Shown here piece after piece: positions 1 to 9,282 of a DNA stretch of 64,000 bases. The stretch's first letter is position 1, and each line of letters opens with the position of its first letter. The notes under the pieces were generated by a model. The model saw only the letters and a program-made list of their open reading frames with translations, searched no databases and had not been told where the DNA came from. This stretch comes from Vicinamibacterales bacterium (GTDB taxonomy: Bacteria > Acidobacteriota > Vicinamibacteria > Vicinamibacterales > SCN-69-37), in NCBI GenBank assembly GCA_030827135.1, contig JAURFE010000003.1:262923-326922 (forward strand), read 5' to 3'. The position numbers were made by a program, and so were the translations under genes.

Positions 1-886
1 TCTGGTCCAGCAACGCGCGTGCGCGCCGCTGCAACAGCATCGTCGTCAATCGCTCGGCGGGATTCGCGTCCGGATCCACGGCGAGCGCGGCAGTCATCAG
101 CGTCTCGAACTCGGCCCGATCCTGCCGGGGCACCGACACCGCCATCGCCAGCGAAATATACGGGCCCGGCGACAGGCCTTTCTGCAGCGCCACCGCGCGA
201 TCAAAGTGCCGGCGCGCTTCATCCTGCGACCCGCCCAGCAGTTCCTGGCCGTTGAGCGTGATCATCAGTTCGTGCAGCGCACCGTTCCACCAGCCCGGAT
301 CAAGGGCGAGTCCGCGCTCGGCCATCGCCCGCACGGCCGGGAAGTCAATGGCCAGCGTATCAGGACTCAGCGACATCGCCAGGCCCCAGGACGCCGCGGA
401 CCAATAGAGGAGCTCGACGTCCTCCTTCCTGGCCTTGGTGAGGGCATTCGCCGGATCGATCAACAGCGCCTGCGTGGATCCCTTGAAACGCTCTTCGAGC
501 GCCCGCTGACAGTACCCGTGCGCGCGCATATACATCTTGAGCGTGCGCTCGTCGATCGCCTTCGCCGCCTCGCGATTGGTGTAGCGCACCAGGTCGGCGT
601 CGGTCGCCAGGTAACCGTAGGCATAGGAGGTGAAGCCGCTGCAGGTCGCCCGCAGGAGCGGGACATGCTTCGGGATGGACTCCAGCAGCGACTCGTACGT
701 CTTGAGGCCGAACGGCACGGCCTCGCGCACGAGTTCGGGGTCGTTGTCGGACGTCATCGACGTGCCACCTGCCGACAGGGTGTCCGCCACCATCTTCGTG
801 GCCTTGTTCGAGATCAGGGAACAGCCTGACATGGTGACCACGACCACGACACCGCCGACCGCCCGCTTCCACCGTGCTGCCATCAT
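1..886 (-). CDS. TRAP transporter TatT-component-like lipoprotein (partial)
   Basis: The gene reads leftward and runs off the window at base 1, so about 295 N-terminal residues are visible. It opens with basic residues, a Val-rich hydrophobic stretch and a lipobox (MSGC, Cys about 22), so it should be a lipid-anchored periplasmic protein. The body has helix pairs resembling TPRs (runs such as LLYWSAASWGLAMSL and GLSPGPYISLAMAVS), which matches my memory of the TatT family that accompanies some TRAP transporters. Start: ATG at 886 (second ATG at 883) preceded by GGGAGG. The downstream TRAP genes, if present, lie outside the window, so the transport role is inferred. Confidence 0.7.
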   Translation of the reverse strand, partial: MMAARWKRAVGGVVVVVTMSGCSLISNKATKMVADTLSAGGTSMTSDNDPELVREAVPFGLKTYESLLESIPKHVPLLRATCSGFTSYAYGYLATDADLVRYTNREAAKAIDERTLKMYMRAHGYCQRALEERFKGSTQALLIDPANALTKARKEDVELLYWSAASWGLAMSLSPDTLAIDFPAVRAMAERGLALDPGWWNGALHELMITLNGQELLGGSQDEARRHFDRAVALQKGLSPGPYISLAMAVSVPRQDRAEFETLMTAALAVDPDANPAERLTTMLLQRRARALLDQ

Positions 887-997
887 CAAATCGCCCGCCT
901 CCCGGGAACTTTTGAGTGTGCCACAACCCCGCCGGGGGCTGGCAACCCCTGTCGCCGCGCGGGCGAGACAGCCACGATGACGACCTCTGAAGCGACG

Positions 998-2329
998 CTA
1001 CGTGAGCCGCGCCGCGAGCGTCCGGAGCGCCGCAGCGAGTCGATCGGCGTCAGCCGCGGTGTTGTAGAGCGTGGGCGTCACCCGCACACAGTCGCCTTTC
1101 GCCAGCCCGGTGCGCCAGTGGGTGAAGATCCCGAATTCATCGAGCAACGCGCCAGTGATCGCGACATTGGCCTCCCGGGTGCCTCGGCCATGCAGCCGGA
1201 AGCCCGTAAGGGCCCCAACCATCCCGGGCTCGTCGGGGGTCAGAATATCGATGCCCGTCACGTCGCGCACGGCGCCGACCCACCGGTCGCGCAGGTACCG
1301 CAATCGGGCGGCTTTGTGCGTCATGCCGATTGACGCCTGAAACGCCAGCGCGTCTGGAATGGTCAGAATGGCGGCGAAGTTCGTGGTGCCCGTGTGCAAG
1401 CGGCTGTCGATGCTCTGCAGCGATCCGGGATCACCATGCGCCCGATCGATCGCGTCCAGCCGGCCTTCACGGATGTACATGACGCCCACGCCCACAGGGG
1501 CGCCAACCCACTTGTGCAGGTTGAGCCCCACATAATCCGCATCCAGATCCGCCATCGTCAGCGGCACCTGCCCGAAGGAGTGGGCGGCGTCCACGATCAC
1601 ATCAATGCCACGGGGACGGGCGATGGCAACAATCTCCTTCACGGGCAACACGAGACCGGTTTTGTTGTTGCAGTGGGTCACGAGCAGCACACGCGTCTTC
1701 GGATGTGCGTCGAGCACGCGGCGGTAGGCCTCAAGCACCGACTGGTTCGTCGCCGGTTCTGGTATGTCGAACGTCACCAGTGTGGCACCGGTACGGGCCG
1801 CCAGGGCGTTCATCGCAAACTGCATCGCGTTGTAATCCAGGTCGGCGTACACGATGGTGTCGCCCGTCTTCACGCCGTTGTACTGCCCGATCAACGCCTG
1901 CAGCGCCTCCGTGGCGTTTCGTGAAAACGTGATCTCGTGTGGTGTGGCGCCGAGGAACGTGGCGACCTGCGCGCGCACCTGCGCCGACAAGGCGGGAAAT
2001 TCGCGCCGGGCGAACAGGGAACTGTCGCGATTGGCCCGGTCGACATGGCGGTGATACGCCTCAAGCACGGGACCGGCCATCAGACCGAAGTACCCGGCCT
2101 CCATGTTCGTGACGCCGTCGGTGACGCGATACCGGTCGGCGACCTGGCGCCAGAACTCTTCGTCGCGGGCCGTGTCCTGGGGTGATCTGGATGGCGGCTG
2201 GAGTGGCGGGAAGTCGCGCGGCCCCGGGCCGGGTGTCGATCCGGAAAATGCCGTGGCTGGGGCAGCCATCGAGGCCGCCCCCACAAGGGCGGCGTCCCTG
2301 AGAAACGCACGTCGACTCGGCATCGGCAC
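998..2329 (-). CDS. Tat-exported class V aminotransferase (isopenicillin N epimerase-like)
   Basis: 443 aa. The N-terminus has a twin-arginine signal ([13 protein letters not shown]), so it is probably exported folded with its cofactor. The PLP fold is clear: the phosphate and ring contacts lie in a VDAAHSFGQ block (Asp about 247, His about 250), and the Schiff-base lysine is in [10 protein letters not shown] (Lys about 273). It is related to cysteine desulfurases and isopenicillin N epimerase-like enzymes; the substrate is not predictable. GTG at 2329 or ATG at 2323 are both possible; a TATCGT hexamer ends 5 nt before the GTG and no Shine-Dalgarno is seen. It is divergent from the nitroreductase at 2353. 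Confidence 0.85.
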   Translation of the reverse strand: MPMPSRRAFLRDAALVGAASMAAPATAFSGSTPGPGPRDFPPLQPPSRSPQDTARDEEFWRQVADRYRVTDGVTNMEAGYFGLMAGPVLEAYHRHVDRANRDSSLFARREFPALSAQVRAQVATFLGATPHEITFSRNATEALQALIGQYNGVKTGDTIVYADLDYNAMQFAMNALAARTGATLVTFDIPEPATNQSVLEAYRRVLDAHPKTRVLLVTHCNNKTGLVLPVKEIVAIARPRGIDVIVDAAHSFGQVPLTMADLDADYVGLNLHKWVGAPVGVGVMYIREGRLDAIDRAHGDPGSLQSIDSRLHTGTTNFAAILTIPDALAFQASIGMTHKAARLRYLRDRWVGAVRDVTGIDILTPDEPGMVGALTGFRLHGRGTREANVAITGALLDEFGIFTHWRTGLAKGDCVRVTPTLYNTAADADRLAAALRTLAARLT

Positions 2330-2333
2330 AGCT

Positions 2334-2340
2334 TACGATA
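2334..2340. promoter_or_regulatory. Overlapping divergent -10-like hexamers
   Basis: Seven bases read TACGAT on the plus strand (2334-2339) and TATCGT on the minus strand (2340-2335). They end 13 nt before the nitroreductase ATG (2353) and 5 nt before the aminotransferase GTG (2329). Only 23 bp separate the two genes, so both transcripts would be nearly leaderless. No convincing -35 elements were seen; this is a pattern-based inference. Confidence 0.4.
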
Positions 2341-2352
2341 CTGGCACCTGCG

Positions 2353-3018
2353 ATGCCTGCCCGACTGGTGCCCCTCTCCGACTACCGCGAATATCCCCAC
2401 GACGAGATGCAGACGCGGGCGCGAGCCTTTGCCGCCGACCTGCACCGGCGCCGGACCGTCCGCGCATTCTCGCCGCGCCCGATTCCTGACGGTGTCATTG
2501 ACGACTGCATACGCGCCGCCGGCACGGCCCCCAGCGGGGCCAACCTGCAGCCGTGGCACTTTGTGGTCATCACTGATCCGGCCACCAAGGCCCGTATTCG
2601 CGTGGCGGCTGAGGCGGAGGAGCGTGAGTTCTACGAAACGCGCGCGACCCCGGAGTGGCTCGCGGCCCTGGAACCGCTGGGCACCGACGCCAACAAGCCG
2701 TTTCTCGAGACCGCGCCTGCGCTCATCGCCATCTTCGCCGAGGCGTACGGCGAACAGGCCGACGGCACCAAGGTGAAGCACTACTACGCGACCGAGTCGG
2801 TGGGGATCGCCACGGGACTGCTCGTGGCGGCCATCCACCATGCCGGACTCGCATCGTTGACGCACACGCCAAGTCCGATGGGCTTCCTCAACGAGATTCT
2901 CGAGCGGCCGGCTCGCGAGCGGCCGTTCCTGCTGCTGGTGGTCGGGTATCCGGCCGATGACGCGACCGTGCCGGATATTTCGAGGAAGCCCCTCGACGCC
3001 ATCCGTAGCTCGCGGTAG
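2353..3018 (+). CDS. Nitroreductase-family flavoprotein, iodotyrosine deiodinase-like
   Basis: 221 aa, a usual length. The order of motifs follows the IYD branch of nitroreductases: RRRTVRAFS near the N-terminus (FMN phosphate), [16 protein letters not shown] (FMN ring), the lid-type AEAEEREFY, then [17 protein letters not shown] and a VGYPAD tail. Known members reductively dehalogenate halotyrosines or reduce nitro groups with FMN; which of these applies here cannot be told. It is probably cytoplasmic, with no signal peptide. It stands alone, divergent from the aminotransferase, with a TACGAT hexamer as likely promoter and no clear ribosome binding site. Confidence 0.85.
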   Translation: MPARLVPLSDYREYPHDEMQTRARAFAADLHRRRTVRAFSPRPIPDGVIDDCIRAAGTAPSGANLQPWHFVVITDPATKARIRVAAEAEEREFYETRATPEWLAALEPLGTDANKPFLETAPALIAIFAEAYGEQADGTKVKHYYATESVGIATGLLVAAIHHAGLASLTHTPSPMGFLNEILERPARERPFLLLVVGYPADDATVPDISRKPLDAIRSSR

Positions 3019-3026
3019 GTGCTGAA

Positions 3027-3220
3027 TCAGCGAACGACGGCCCCGGCGGAAAGCCGGGTTCCGGTGGCCGTGGCGCCATCCGCCTTGTCGCGCGTGAGTT
3101 CGCCCTGCACACGGAACGCCACTCGTTCATCAGTGCGCCACTCGGCACCAAGACCGGCGCCAAAGGCCGCGCCGGCATCGCTGTTTCGAATCAGCGCGCC
3201 AACGCGACCGTGCGCATAAA
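3027..3220 (-). pseudogene. C-terminal beta-barrel-like fragment
   Basis: In a minus frame different from the neighbouring CarboxypepD-like gene, bases before a TGA at 3027 encode [16 protein letters not shown] followed by alternating polar/hydrophobic strands ([28 protein letters not shown]). This looks like the last strands of a small outer-membrane barrel. There is no start codon in context and the frame merges into the upstream gene, so I read it as a remnant, possibly left by a frameshift that once joined it to the 3191-3553 protein. Weak evidence. Confidence 0.3.
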
Positions 3221-3553
3221 GGTGGCAACGGCCTCGCTGCCTGCAACCGTGAACGGATTGCCGAGGGCCATGACGCCACCCGAGGCATCCATCATCTCAA
3301 TGACGTACGAGCCAGGCGGCACCCGTTCAAACACGAACTCGCCCGCCGCGTTCGTCACGACCGCGGCCGCGACCTGCCCGGAGGCCGTGTTCCGCAACTG
3401 GACCCGGGCATCCGCGATCGCCGAGTTGTTGGTGGTGTAGGTGTAGCCAACGACGCGGCCGGCGGCGGCCTGGGGTTCTGCCGCCGCGGCGGCACCACCC
3501 GCGAACAGAATGACAACGCCCAGAACGGCCGCGCGAATCGTTGGGGTCGGCAT
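3191..3553 (-). CDS. Secreted carboxypeptidase regulatory-like (CarboxypepD_reg) domain protein
   Basis: 120 aa with a Sec-type signal peptide (hydrophobic [13 protein letters not shown], then AAAAAEP). The mature part is one Ig-like prealbumin domain: [20 protein letters not shown], then [19 protein letters not shown]. Such domains normally sit at the N-terminus of TonB-dependent receptors or other surface proteins, so a free-standing copy is either a small surface protein or a truncated one; barrel-like coding follows in another frame just downstream. Divergent from glnS with 21 bp between starts. TAGACT ends 6 nt before the ATG. Confidence 0.65.
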   Translation of the reverse strand: MPTPTIRAAVLGVVILFAGGAAAAAEPQAAAGRVVGYTYTTNNSAIADARVQLRNTASGQVAAAVVTNAAGEFVFERVPPGSYVIEMMDASGGVMALGNPFTVAGSEAVATFMRTVALAR

Positions 3554-3569
3554 GATCGCAGTCTACAAT
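3541..3569 (+). promoter_or_regulatory. Probable glnS promoter, leaderless
   Basis: TTGGGG at 3541-3546, a 17-nt spacer and TACAAT at 3564-3569 form a reasonable sigma-70-type promoter. The -10 ends only 5 nt before the glnS ATG at 3575, so transcription would begin at or next to the start codon. No Shine-Dalgarno is present, which fits a leaderless message. Confidence 0.5.
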
Positions 3570-3574
3570 CAGAT

Positions 3575-5242
3575 ATGGACGCCAAGACCGAGGTTCCCCG
3601 CCTCGATTTCATCCGGGACATCGTCACCGCCGACCTCGCCGCCGATCGGCATCAGGGCCGGGTGGCGACACGATTCCCGCCGGAACCCAACGGATACCTC
3701 CATCTCGGACACGCGAAGTCGATCTGTCTGAACTTCGGCGTCGCACGCGATTTCAACGGGACGTGCAACCTCCGGTTTGACGACACGAATCCGGTGACCG
3801 AGGACGTCGAGTACGTGCGGGCAATTCAGGAGGACGTGCAGTGGCTCGGATTCTCCTGGGATGACCGGCTGTATTACGCCTCGGACTACTTCGAACACCT
3901 GTACGAATGCGCGGTGCAGTTGATCCGCGACGGCAAGGCCTACGTCGACAGCCTGACCGCTGACGAGATTCGGGCGCACCGCGGCACGCTGACGGAGCCG
4001 GGCCGCGAAAGCCCATACCGATCGCGAACGGCAGACGAGAACCTTGACCTCTTTTCGCGGATGCGGGCAGGGGACTTTCCCGATGGCGCGCACGTGTTGC
4101 GCGCGAAGATCGACATGGCGTCGCCCAACATCACCATGCGCGACCCGGTGTTGTACCGTGTGCGTCGCGCCCATCACCATCGCACCGGGGACACGTGGTG
4201 CCTGTATCCGATGTACGACTACGCCCATCCGCTGTCGGATGCGTTTGAACAGATCACCCACTCGCTCTGCACACTCGAATTCGAGGAACATCGGCCGCTG
4301 TATGACTGGCTGATCGCCAACGTGACGGGCCTGCCGTCGCAGCCCAGACAGATCGAATTCGCACGCCTGAACCTGAGCTACACGGTGATGAGCAAACGCA
4401 AGTTGCTGCAGCTCGTGAACGAACGGCACGTCACCGGCTGGGACGACCCGCGCATGCCGACCCTGTCGGGCGTCCGTCGCCGCGGATTCACGCCTGAAGC
4501 ACTGCGGCGCTTCTGCGATGAAATCGGTGTCGCCAAGCGCGAGAACCTCATCGATGTCGGCCTGCTTGAGTTCTGCGTGCGCGAAGACCTGAACGCGCGG
4601 GCACCGCGTGCGATGGCGGTGTTGACACCGTTAAAGGTGGTCATCGAAAACTATCCGGAGGGTCAGACGGAAACGTTTGCGGTCGCGAACCACCCGGATC
4701 GTCCGGAGTTCGGCACCCGGGACGTGCCGTTCAGCCGTGAGATCTATATCGAGCGGGATGACTTCATGGAAGAACCCGCCAGGAAGTTCTTCCGCCTCGC
4801 GCCGGGCCGCGAGGTGCGCCTGCGCAACGCGTACTTCGTGACATGCACAGGCGTCGTCAAGGACGCGACGGGCACGATCACCGAACTCCGCTGCACCTAC
4901 GACCCGGCCACCCGAGGCGGGGATGCGCCGGACGGCCGCAAGGTGAAGGGCACACTGCACTGGGTGTCCGCCGCACATGCGGTGGACGCTGAAGTGCGCC
5001 TCTACGATCGCCTCTTCACCGTCGAGTCTCCGGGCACGGGTGACGCAGACTTCCTCACGCAAATCAATCCCGGCGCCCTTGAAGTGCGCACCGGCTGCAA
5101 ACTTGAGCCGTCGCTGGCACCGGTCGAAGCAGGCGCCCGATTCCAGTTCGAACGAACCGGATACTTCTGCGCGGATTCGGACACGACACCAGGGAGACCC
5201 GTGTTCAACAGAACGGTCACGCTGAAAGACAGCTACAAATAG
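3575..5242 (+). CDS. glnS: Glutaminyl-tRNA synthetase
   Basis: 555 aa, almost the length of the E. coli enzyme (554 aa). It charges tRNA-Gln with glutamine using ATP in the cytoplasm. Class I signatures are complete: [15 protein letters not shown] (HIGH motif, residues about 35-49) and VMSKRKL (KMSKS equivalent, about 270-276). The Rossmann catalytic domain is followed by the beta-barrel anticodon-binding region (from about 340), which is typical of GlnRS rather than bacterial GluRS. Its presence suggests direct glutaminylation. Monocistronic, driven by the likely leaderless promoter just upstream. Confidence 0.97.
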   Translation: MDAKTEVPRLDFIRDIVTADLAADRHQGRVATRFPPEPNGYLHLGHAKSICLNFGVARDFNGTCNLRFDDTNPVTEDVEYVRAIQEDVQWLGFSWDDRLYYASDYFEHLYECAVQLIRDGKAYVDSLTADEIRAHRGTLTEPGRESPYRSRTADENLDLFSRMRAGDFPDGAHVLRAKIDMASPNITMRDPVLYRVRRAHHHRTGDTWCLYPMYDYAHPLSDAFEQITHSLCTLEFEEHRPLYDWLIANVTGLPSQPRQIEFARLNLSYTVMSKRKLLQLVNERHVTGWDDPRMPTLSGVRRRGFTPEALRRFCDEIGVAKRENLIDVGLLEFCVREDLNARAPRAMAVLTPLKVVIENYPEGQTETFAVANHPDRPEFGTRDVPFSREIYIERDDFMEEPARKFFRLAPGREVRLRNAYFVTCTGVVKDATGTITELRCTYDPATRGGDAPDGRKVKGTLHWVSAAHAVDAEVRLYDRLFTVESPGTGDADFLTQINPGALEVRTGCKLEPSLAPVEAGARFQFERTGYFCADSDTTPGRPVFNRTVTLKDSYK

Positions 5243-5275
5243 CTGGGCAGTTGGGCAGTTGGGCGGGTGTTGGCA
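5243..5275. repeat. Short GGGCAGTTG-type tandem repeat
   Basis: Directly after the glnS stop, the 9-bp unit GGGCAGTTG occurs twice in tandem (5246-5263), followed by GGGCGGGTG. The same GGGCAGTTGG string recurs at about 22280 before another gene, so it appears to be a dispersed low-complexity element. Confidence 0.5.
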
Positions 5276-5301
5276 TGAGGCCTGCTATAGCCCAGGGGTA
5301 T

Positions 5302-5706
5302 ATGCGTCGTTTGTCTACTTTCGTGTTCACTGTGTTGGTCGCAGTCACGGCTTCGGCGTGCACTACCGCCCCCACGGCTCCGGTTGAAGCCACGATCACC
5401 CTCGCCCCTGGCCAGACCAGCGGCGTCGGTGCGCTCTCCGTGAAATTCGTCGGCGTCACCATCGACACCCGGTGCCCAGGCGATGTCATCTGCATCCAGG
5501 CCGGGGATGCGTACATCGCACTGGAGGCCTCGGTCGCCGCCACGCGGCGGGCGTTCGAACTCCAGTTGCTCAACCCGATGAACAGGGAAACCGAGATCCG
5601 GGGCTACAGAATCGCAGTGGAAGAACTGTCCCCGTATCCGTTTGCCTCCCTGCCGCCGATTCGGCAGTCGGACTACCGGGTCACTCTCAAAGTGCAGAGA
5701 CCCTGA
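5302..5706 (+). CDS. Small lipoprotein, function unknown
   Basis: 134 aa from the ATG at 5302, chosen because it puts a signal peptide (RRLSTFVFTVLVAVT) and lipobox (ASAC) at the very start and has AGGGGT upstream; an earlier start at 5251 would bury them. The mature part is rich in short beta-strand segments and contains a Cys pair (CPGDVICIQ) that could form a disulfide, then a strand-rich C-terminus. I do not recognise the family. It lies between glnS and the PBP gene with no clear operon partner. Confidence 0.7.
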   Translation: MRRLSTFVFTVLVAVTASACTTAPTAPVEATITLAPGQTSGVGALSVKFVGVTIDTRCPGDVICIQAGDAYIALEASVAATRRAFELQLLNPMNRETEIRGYRIAVEELSPYPFASLPPIRQSDYRVTLKVQRP

Positions 5707-5732
5707 CGGTCCAGGGTCCGGGGTCCAGGCAC
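5707..5732. repeat. GGTCC-rich short tandem repeat
   Basis: The spacer after the lipoprotein contains GGTCCAGGGTCCGGGGTCC, an imperfect 8-9 bp tandem. It resembles the TGGACTCC/TGGACCCC repeat found inside sucB at 59919-59956 (read on the other strand). Confidence 0.45.
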
Positions 5733-5748
5733 TTCTGACCGTGTAACC

Positions 5749-5838
5749 ATGGACGACGCGGCCTGGGGAGATGCGACTGCGGACCGGATCTACTGGGTCC
5801 GCGACCTGGAACAAACCTTGAAGCGTCATAGCTCTTGA
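5749..5838 (+). CDS. Possible 29-aa upstream peptide coupled to the PBP gene
   Basis: ATG at 5749 opens a 29-residue frame (contains WGDATADRIYWVRDLEQ) whose TGA at 5836-5838 overlaps the ATG of the penicillin-binding protein (TGATG). That geometry would allow translational coupling, and the PBP start has no Shine-Dalgarno of its own. The peptide is acidic/amphipathic and I do not recognise it; it may equally be a fragment of an older gene. Confidence 0.3.
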   Translation: MDDAAWGDATADRIYWVRDLEQTLKRHSS

Positions 5839-7943
5839 TGGCGATTCGAGAGCGTTTGTCTGAAATTGGGCACCGCGTGCGCTCCCTGCATACGCGTATG
5901 GGCCGATGGGCGTGGCCTGCGTGGGCGGCCATGGCCGTTGTGACCGTTGGTGGCATCAACCTCTTTTTTGTCGTGCCCGGGCCCGGCGGCATCCGGTCGG
6001 CCGCCGAAATGCCGGTGTCCACCCTCGTTTACGACCTTCGCGATCGTCCGGTGTTCAGTATCTTCAAGGAACACCGGACGACCGTGGGATTGAAGGACGT
6101 CTCGCCGCACATCATCCGCGCGGTGCTCGCCGTTGAAGACGAGCGGTTCTATTCACACGGTGGCATCGACGCCAGGCGCATCGCCGGTGCCGCGCTCGCC
6201 AACCTGAAGCAGGGGGAACTGGCCCAGGGCGGCTCGACCATCACGCAGCAACTCGCCCGCAAGACGTTTCTGACGGATCAGAAGTCCTTCTGGCGGAAAG
6301 CGCGAGAGATTGTGCTCGCCGTCCGGCTGGAATGGGCCTTCTCGAAGGATGAAATCCTCGAGATGTATCTCAATCGAATCTACTTTGGTCGCGGGTTCTA
6401 CGGCATCGAAGCGGCCGCGCAGGGGTACTTTGGAAAGAAGGCGTCGGCCGTGACGCTCGACGAGGCGGCCCTCCTGGTGGGATTGATTCAGGCGCCATCG
6501 GCCTACGCTCCACCGGCGAACATGAAGAAGGCCCTGGCCCGGCGCACCGTGGTGCTTGCCAGAATGCAGACCGTCGGGGCAATCACTCCGCGTGAAGCTG
6601 AGCGCGCCGCCGGGACGACGGTCCACTTGCGTCGTGAGCTTGGCCAACCAAGATTCGGTGAATATTTCCGCAATCGCGTGGCCATGGAGTTGGTGGAGCG
6701 TTTCGGGGAAGACATGGTCTGGAACGGCGGTCTCCGCGTGTTCACCACCGTGGACCCGGCCATGCAGCGGGCCGCCGAACGCGCACTGACGACGGGTCTC
6801 GCCGCTATCGAAAGACGCCGCGGGTTCTCAGGCCCCCGGGCGGCTCCGGCCTATCTGCAGGGCGCCTTTGTCGCCATCGATCCACGAAACGGACACGTGC
6901 GCGCTCTCGTCGGGGGACGCGACTTCGACGACAGCACGTTTGATCGTGCGATCGACGCACAGCGCCAGGCCGGATCCGCGTACAAGCCCTTCGTCTTCGC
7001 CGCGGCACTTGAAGCTGGTGCGAGTCCGGCCACACTGCTGACCGACCTGAGCTCCTCCACGCGGATTCCCAGCGGCACATGGCGGCCCAACGTCTCCGGC
7101 ACCGACGACCCGGAAGAGATGACCATGCGGGAGGCCCTGCGGGTGTCGAACAACCGCGCCGCCGTGCGGGTGCTCAACACGGTGGGAATCTCAAACGCCG
7201 TGCGGTACGCGACGGACCTGGGGCTGCGCGCGCCGCCGGCGGTGCCGTCACTGGTGCTCGGATCCGGCGAAGTCAATCTGCTCTCGATGACCAACGCCTA
7301 CACGGCGTTTGCCAACGGCGGCCTCATTCATTCCCCGATCTTCATTCGCCGCGTGGAAGATCGCGATGGGCGCTTGTTGTGGCAGGACACGGGCGGGTCC
7401 CATCGCGCAATCTCGGAATCCACGGCCTTCCTGATGGCGGACATGCTCGCGGACGTCGTGAATCGCGGTACCGGCTCCCGCGCACGCGGCGAAGGCTTCA
7501 CGCTGCCGGCTGGGGGGAAGACCGGGACGACCAACGACTACAAGGACGCGTGGTTCGTCGGGTTCACGCCGTCCCTGGTGGCGGGCGTATGGGCCGGCTT
7601 TGATGAACCTCGTCCGATCGCGCCGAATGGCTACGCCACCGGGCTGGTCGTGCCCATCTGGGCGCGATTCATGCGCGAAGCCACCAAGGGGCATCCAGCC
7701 CGCTGGCTGAGTGTCCCGTCCAGTGTCAACAGCGTCCAGGTCTGCCTGCGGTCGGGCCTGCTCCCCACAAACGGCTGTCGCGAAACCACACCGGGTCCTG
7801 ACGGAGAGTTTGTCGAACACGTGGGCTTCGAATTTTTCAGGGCCGGCACGGAGCCACACGAGTTCTGCACCCTGCACGGTGGTCGCGGCTTCTTCGAGCG
7901 CTTCGGCATCCGAAAAGCCGCCTGCGCGATCTTTGGGTGTTGA
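5838..7943 (+). CDS. Class A penicillin-binding protein (PBP1A family)
   Basis: 701 aa from ATG 5838 (an in-frame TTG precedes it). Bifunctional peptidoglycan synthase: one N-terminal membrane anchor (about residues 25-50), a GT51 glycosyltransferase domain with EDERFYSHGG (catalytic Glu about 99) and GGSTITQQLARKTF, then a transpeptidase domain with SAYKPF (nucleophile Ser about 380), SNN and KTGTT (about 560). It acts at the outer face of the inner membrane, polymerising lipid II and crosslinking the stems. The C-terminus carries a Cys-bearing extension (CLRSGLLPTNGC). Length is a little short for E. coli PBP1a but normal for the family. Confidence 0.93.
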   Translation: MAIRERLSEIGHRVRSLHTRMGRWAWPAWAAMAVVTVGGINLFFVVPGPGGIRSAAEMPVSTLVYDLRDRPVFSIFKEHRTTVGLKDVSPHIIRAVLAVEDERFYSHGGIDARRIAGAALANLKQGELAQGGSTITQQLARKTFLTDQKSFWRKAREIVLAVRLEWAFSKDEILEMYLNRIYFGRGFYGIEAAAQGYFGKKASAVTLDEAALLVGLIQAPSAYAPPANMKKALARRTVVLARMQTVGAITPREAERAAGTTVHLRRELGQPRFGEYFRNRVAMELVERFGEDMVWNGGLRVFTTVDPAMQRAAERALTTGLAAIERRRGFSGPRAAPAYLQGAFVAIDPRNGHVRALVGGRDFDDSTFDRAIDAQRQAGSAYKPFVFAAALEAGASPATLLTDLSSSTRIPSGTWRPNVSGTDDPEEMTMREALRVSNNRAAVRVLNTVGISNAVRYATDLGLRAPPAVPSLVLGSGEVNLLSMTNAYTAFANGGLIHSPIFIRRVEDRDGRLLWQDTGGSHRAISESTAFLMADMLADVVNRGTGSRARGEGFTLPAGGKTGTTNDYKDAWFVGFTPSLVAGVWAGFDEPRPIAPNGYATGLVVPIWARFMREATKGHPARWLSVPSSVNSVQVCLRSGLLPTNGCRETTPGPDGEFVEHVGFEFFRAGTEPHEFCTLHGGRGFFERFGIRKAACAIFGC

Positions 7944-7955
7944 CCTCATGAGCAG

Positions 7956-7982
7956 GTAGGGCTCACTGGTTTGTAGTGCGCC
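7956..7982. repeat. Palindromic GTAGGGC...GCGCC intergenic repeat
   Basis: GTAGGGC, CACTGGTTTGTAGTG and GCGCC form a small inverted repeat after the PBP gene. It matches the units found inside the cytochrome oxidase gene (39681-39830) and is read here as one copy of a dispersed REP-like family. Confidence 0.55.
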
Positions 7983-8010
7983 ACGGCGGCGCGCTCAAGC
8001 CCAGCCCGCT

Positions 8011-8230
8011 CTACGAGATCGCGCGGTAGACGGAATATGCGAGCGGGATAAGAGCGCCGACGAGCACGAACCACTTGCCGCGACCGGCGAGGCCCGGCTT
8101 CCCGCGCAGGGTTCCAGTCGGCCATGTGGTTAATGGCCAGGCCGGAAATCCCGTACACCAGCGTCAATGCAACGACGAGGTACCCGACATCCCGGTGGAG
8201 CGTGTTATTCCATCGCCGCCACTGCACCAC
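8011..8230 (-). pseudogene. Internally deleted PepSY-associated membrane protein
   Basis: The first 41 codons from a GTG at 8230 give a typical PepSY_TM N-terminus: basic residues, LHRDVGYLVVALTLVYGISG (first membrane helix) and NHMADWNP. The frame then shifts; in the adjacent frame the sequence GKPGLAGRGKWF, a final membrane helix (VLVGALIPLAYSV) and a stop at 8011 form the expected C-terminus. The whole periplasmic middle of the protein (normally 100 or more residues) is missing, so this looks like an out-of-frame internal deletion. Read straight through, the first frame makes a 94-aa protein ending at 7946. It lies 24 bp downstream of the DUF4920 gene. Confidence 0.65.
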
Positions 8231-8254
8231 ATCACCCGAACTGCGGACTGCAGA

Positions 8255-8722
8255 CTAGAACACCACGGCCCCTTCGCCCTTGATCATCACTTCGACCTTG
8301 GGTCCCGTCACGGTCTTCGGGTCAAACGTCGTCTTCTGTTCCTTCGCGTGTTCGTGGCCCTTGGCAATCTGCTGCGCCACAGAGAGCGTCTCGACCGAGA
8401 TCACACCTTCGACCTTTGCGTTCATCCCCTTGACGGACATGGGAAACACGATCACACCGTCGTCAACCTTGAAGCGAATGGTCTGGAATTCCTTGTCGCT
8501 GCCGAGCGCCAGCCAGCAGCCCATCTGCGCGCAGACGTCAACGATCGGTCCCTGCACCTGCACGCGCTTCCCGTTGTACCTCTCGGGGTTCGCGTAGATA
8601 TCCGACACCCTGGTCGCCTCGGTCAACGTCAACGCCGTGCCGAACTTCTTCTCCTGTGCCGCCACAACCACCGCTGCGGTCGCCACCACCAACACCACCA
8701 TTGCCGCTACTGCCGTACGCAT
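8255..8722 (-). CDS. DUF4920 exported protein
   Basis: 155 aa from ATG 8722, selected because GGAGG stands 8 nt before it and the signal peptide (AVAAMVVLVVATAAVVVAAQ) then begins at once. The body has an OB-like strand pattern: NGKRVQVQGPIVDVCAQMGCW (a Cys pair), then FKVDDGVIVFPMSVKG. This matches the DUF4920 family as I know it, whose members are small periplasmic proteins of unknown role and often lie next to PepSY membrane proteins, as here. The CAQMGCW pair may bind metal or form a disulfide; that is inference. Confidence 0.75.
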   Translation of the reverse strand: MRTAVAAMVVLVVATAAVVVAAQEKKFGTALTLTEATRVSDIYANPERYNGKRVQVQGPIVDVCAQMGCWLALGSDKEFQTIRFKVDDGVIVFPMSVKGMNAKVEGVISVETLSVAQQIAKGHEHAKEQKTTFDPKTVTGPKVEVMIKGEGAVVF

Positions 8723-8786
8723 CACTCTGACCTCCACAAGGATTGATGGCGCGCTACAGTTCAGCGGCCCTGCGTACCGTGGACAC

Positions 8787-9224
8787 TTAGGCCCTCAGAT
8801 GATCGCCTTGCCAGGCCTTGATCATCTGCTTGATGACTTTCTTGTCGTGAATACGGTCGCGAAGCACCGCGACGGCCAGGTCCGGCAACTCGGCATCACT
8901 GGCGAATCGCATCGCGACGAGCTGGGCCGCCGTGAAATCGGGAATCCTGGGGTGCAGGCCTGGAGGCAGGAGCTCGCGCAGCCGCAGCCGCATTTCCAGC
9001 CGGATCACCCGGTCCTGGACCCGGAGAGCAAAAATGCGCGCCAGAAAGAACAGGATCAGCAGCGCCAGTGCCGTCAGGGCATTCACGATGCTGTCACCGG
9101 TCCCAAGGTCGAACATCCGATAACCCGCCCAGCCAAAATTGAGCAGGAGGATCGGAAAAGCGACGAAGTGATAGATCGGGACGAACTTCGCGTGGTTTTT
9201 GTAGGTTTGGACAGGCTCGTTCAT
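8787..9224 (-). CDS. DUF6526-like membrane protein
   Basis: 145 aa starting at ATG 9224, which follows CAGGGAG; a longer reading to 9401 adds only unlikely sequence. Two membrane helices (FVPIYHFVAFPILLLNF and IVNALTALALLILFFLA) are followed by a basic amphipathic cytoplasmic domain (VQDRVIRLEMRLRLREL). This layout matches a small conserved bacterial family that I know as DUF6526; its function is unknown. No operon partner is evident. Confidence 0.6.
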   Translation of the reverse strand: MNEPVQTYKNHAKFVPIYHFVAFPILLLNFGWAGYRMFDLGTGDSIVNALTALALLILFFLARIFALRVQDRVIRLEMRLRLRELLPPGLHPRIPDFTAAQLVAMRFASDAELPDLAVAVLRDRIHDKKVIKQMIKAWQGDHLRA

Positions 9225-9282
9225 CTGGACTCCCTGAGGGTCGAGCATTCCTGAAATGATACCCCGACCGGATCCCGCCCGT

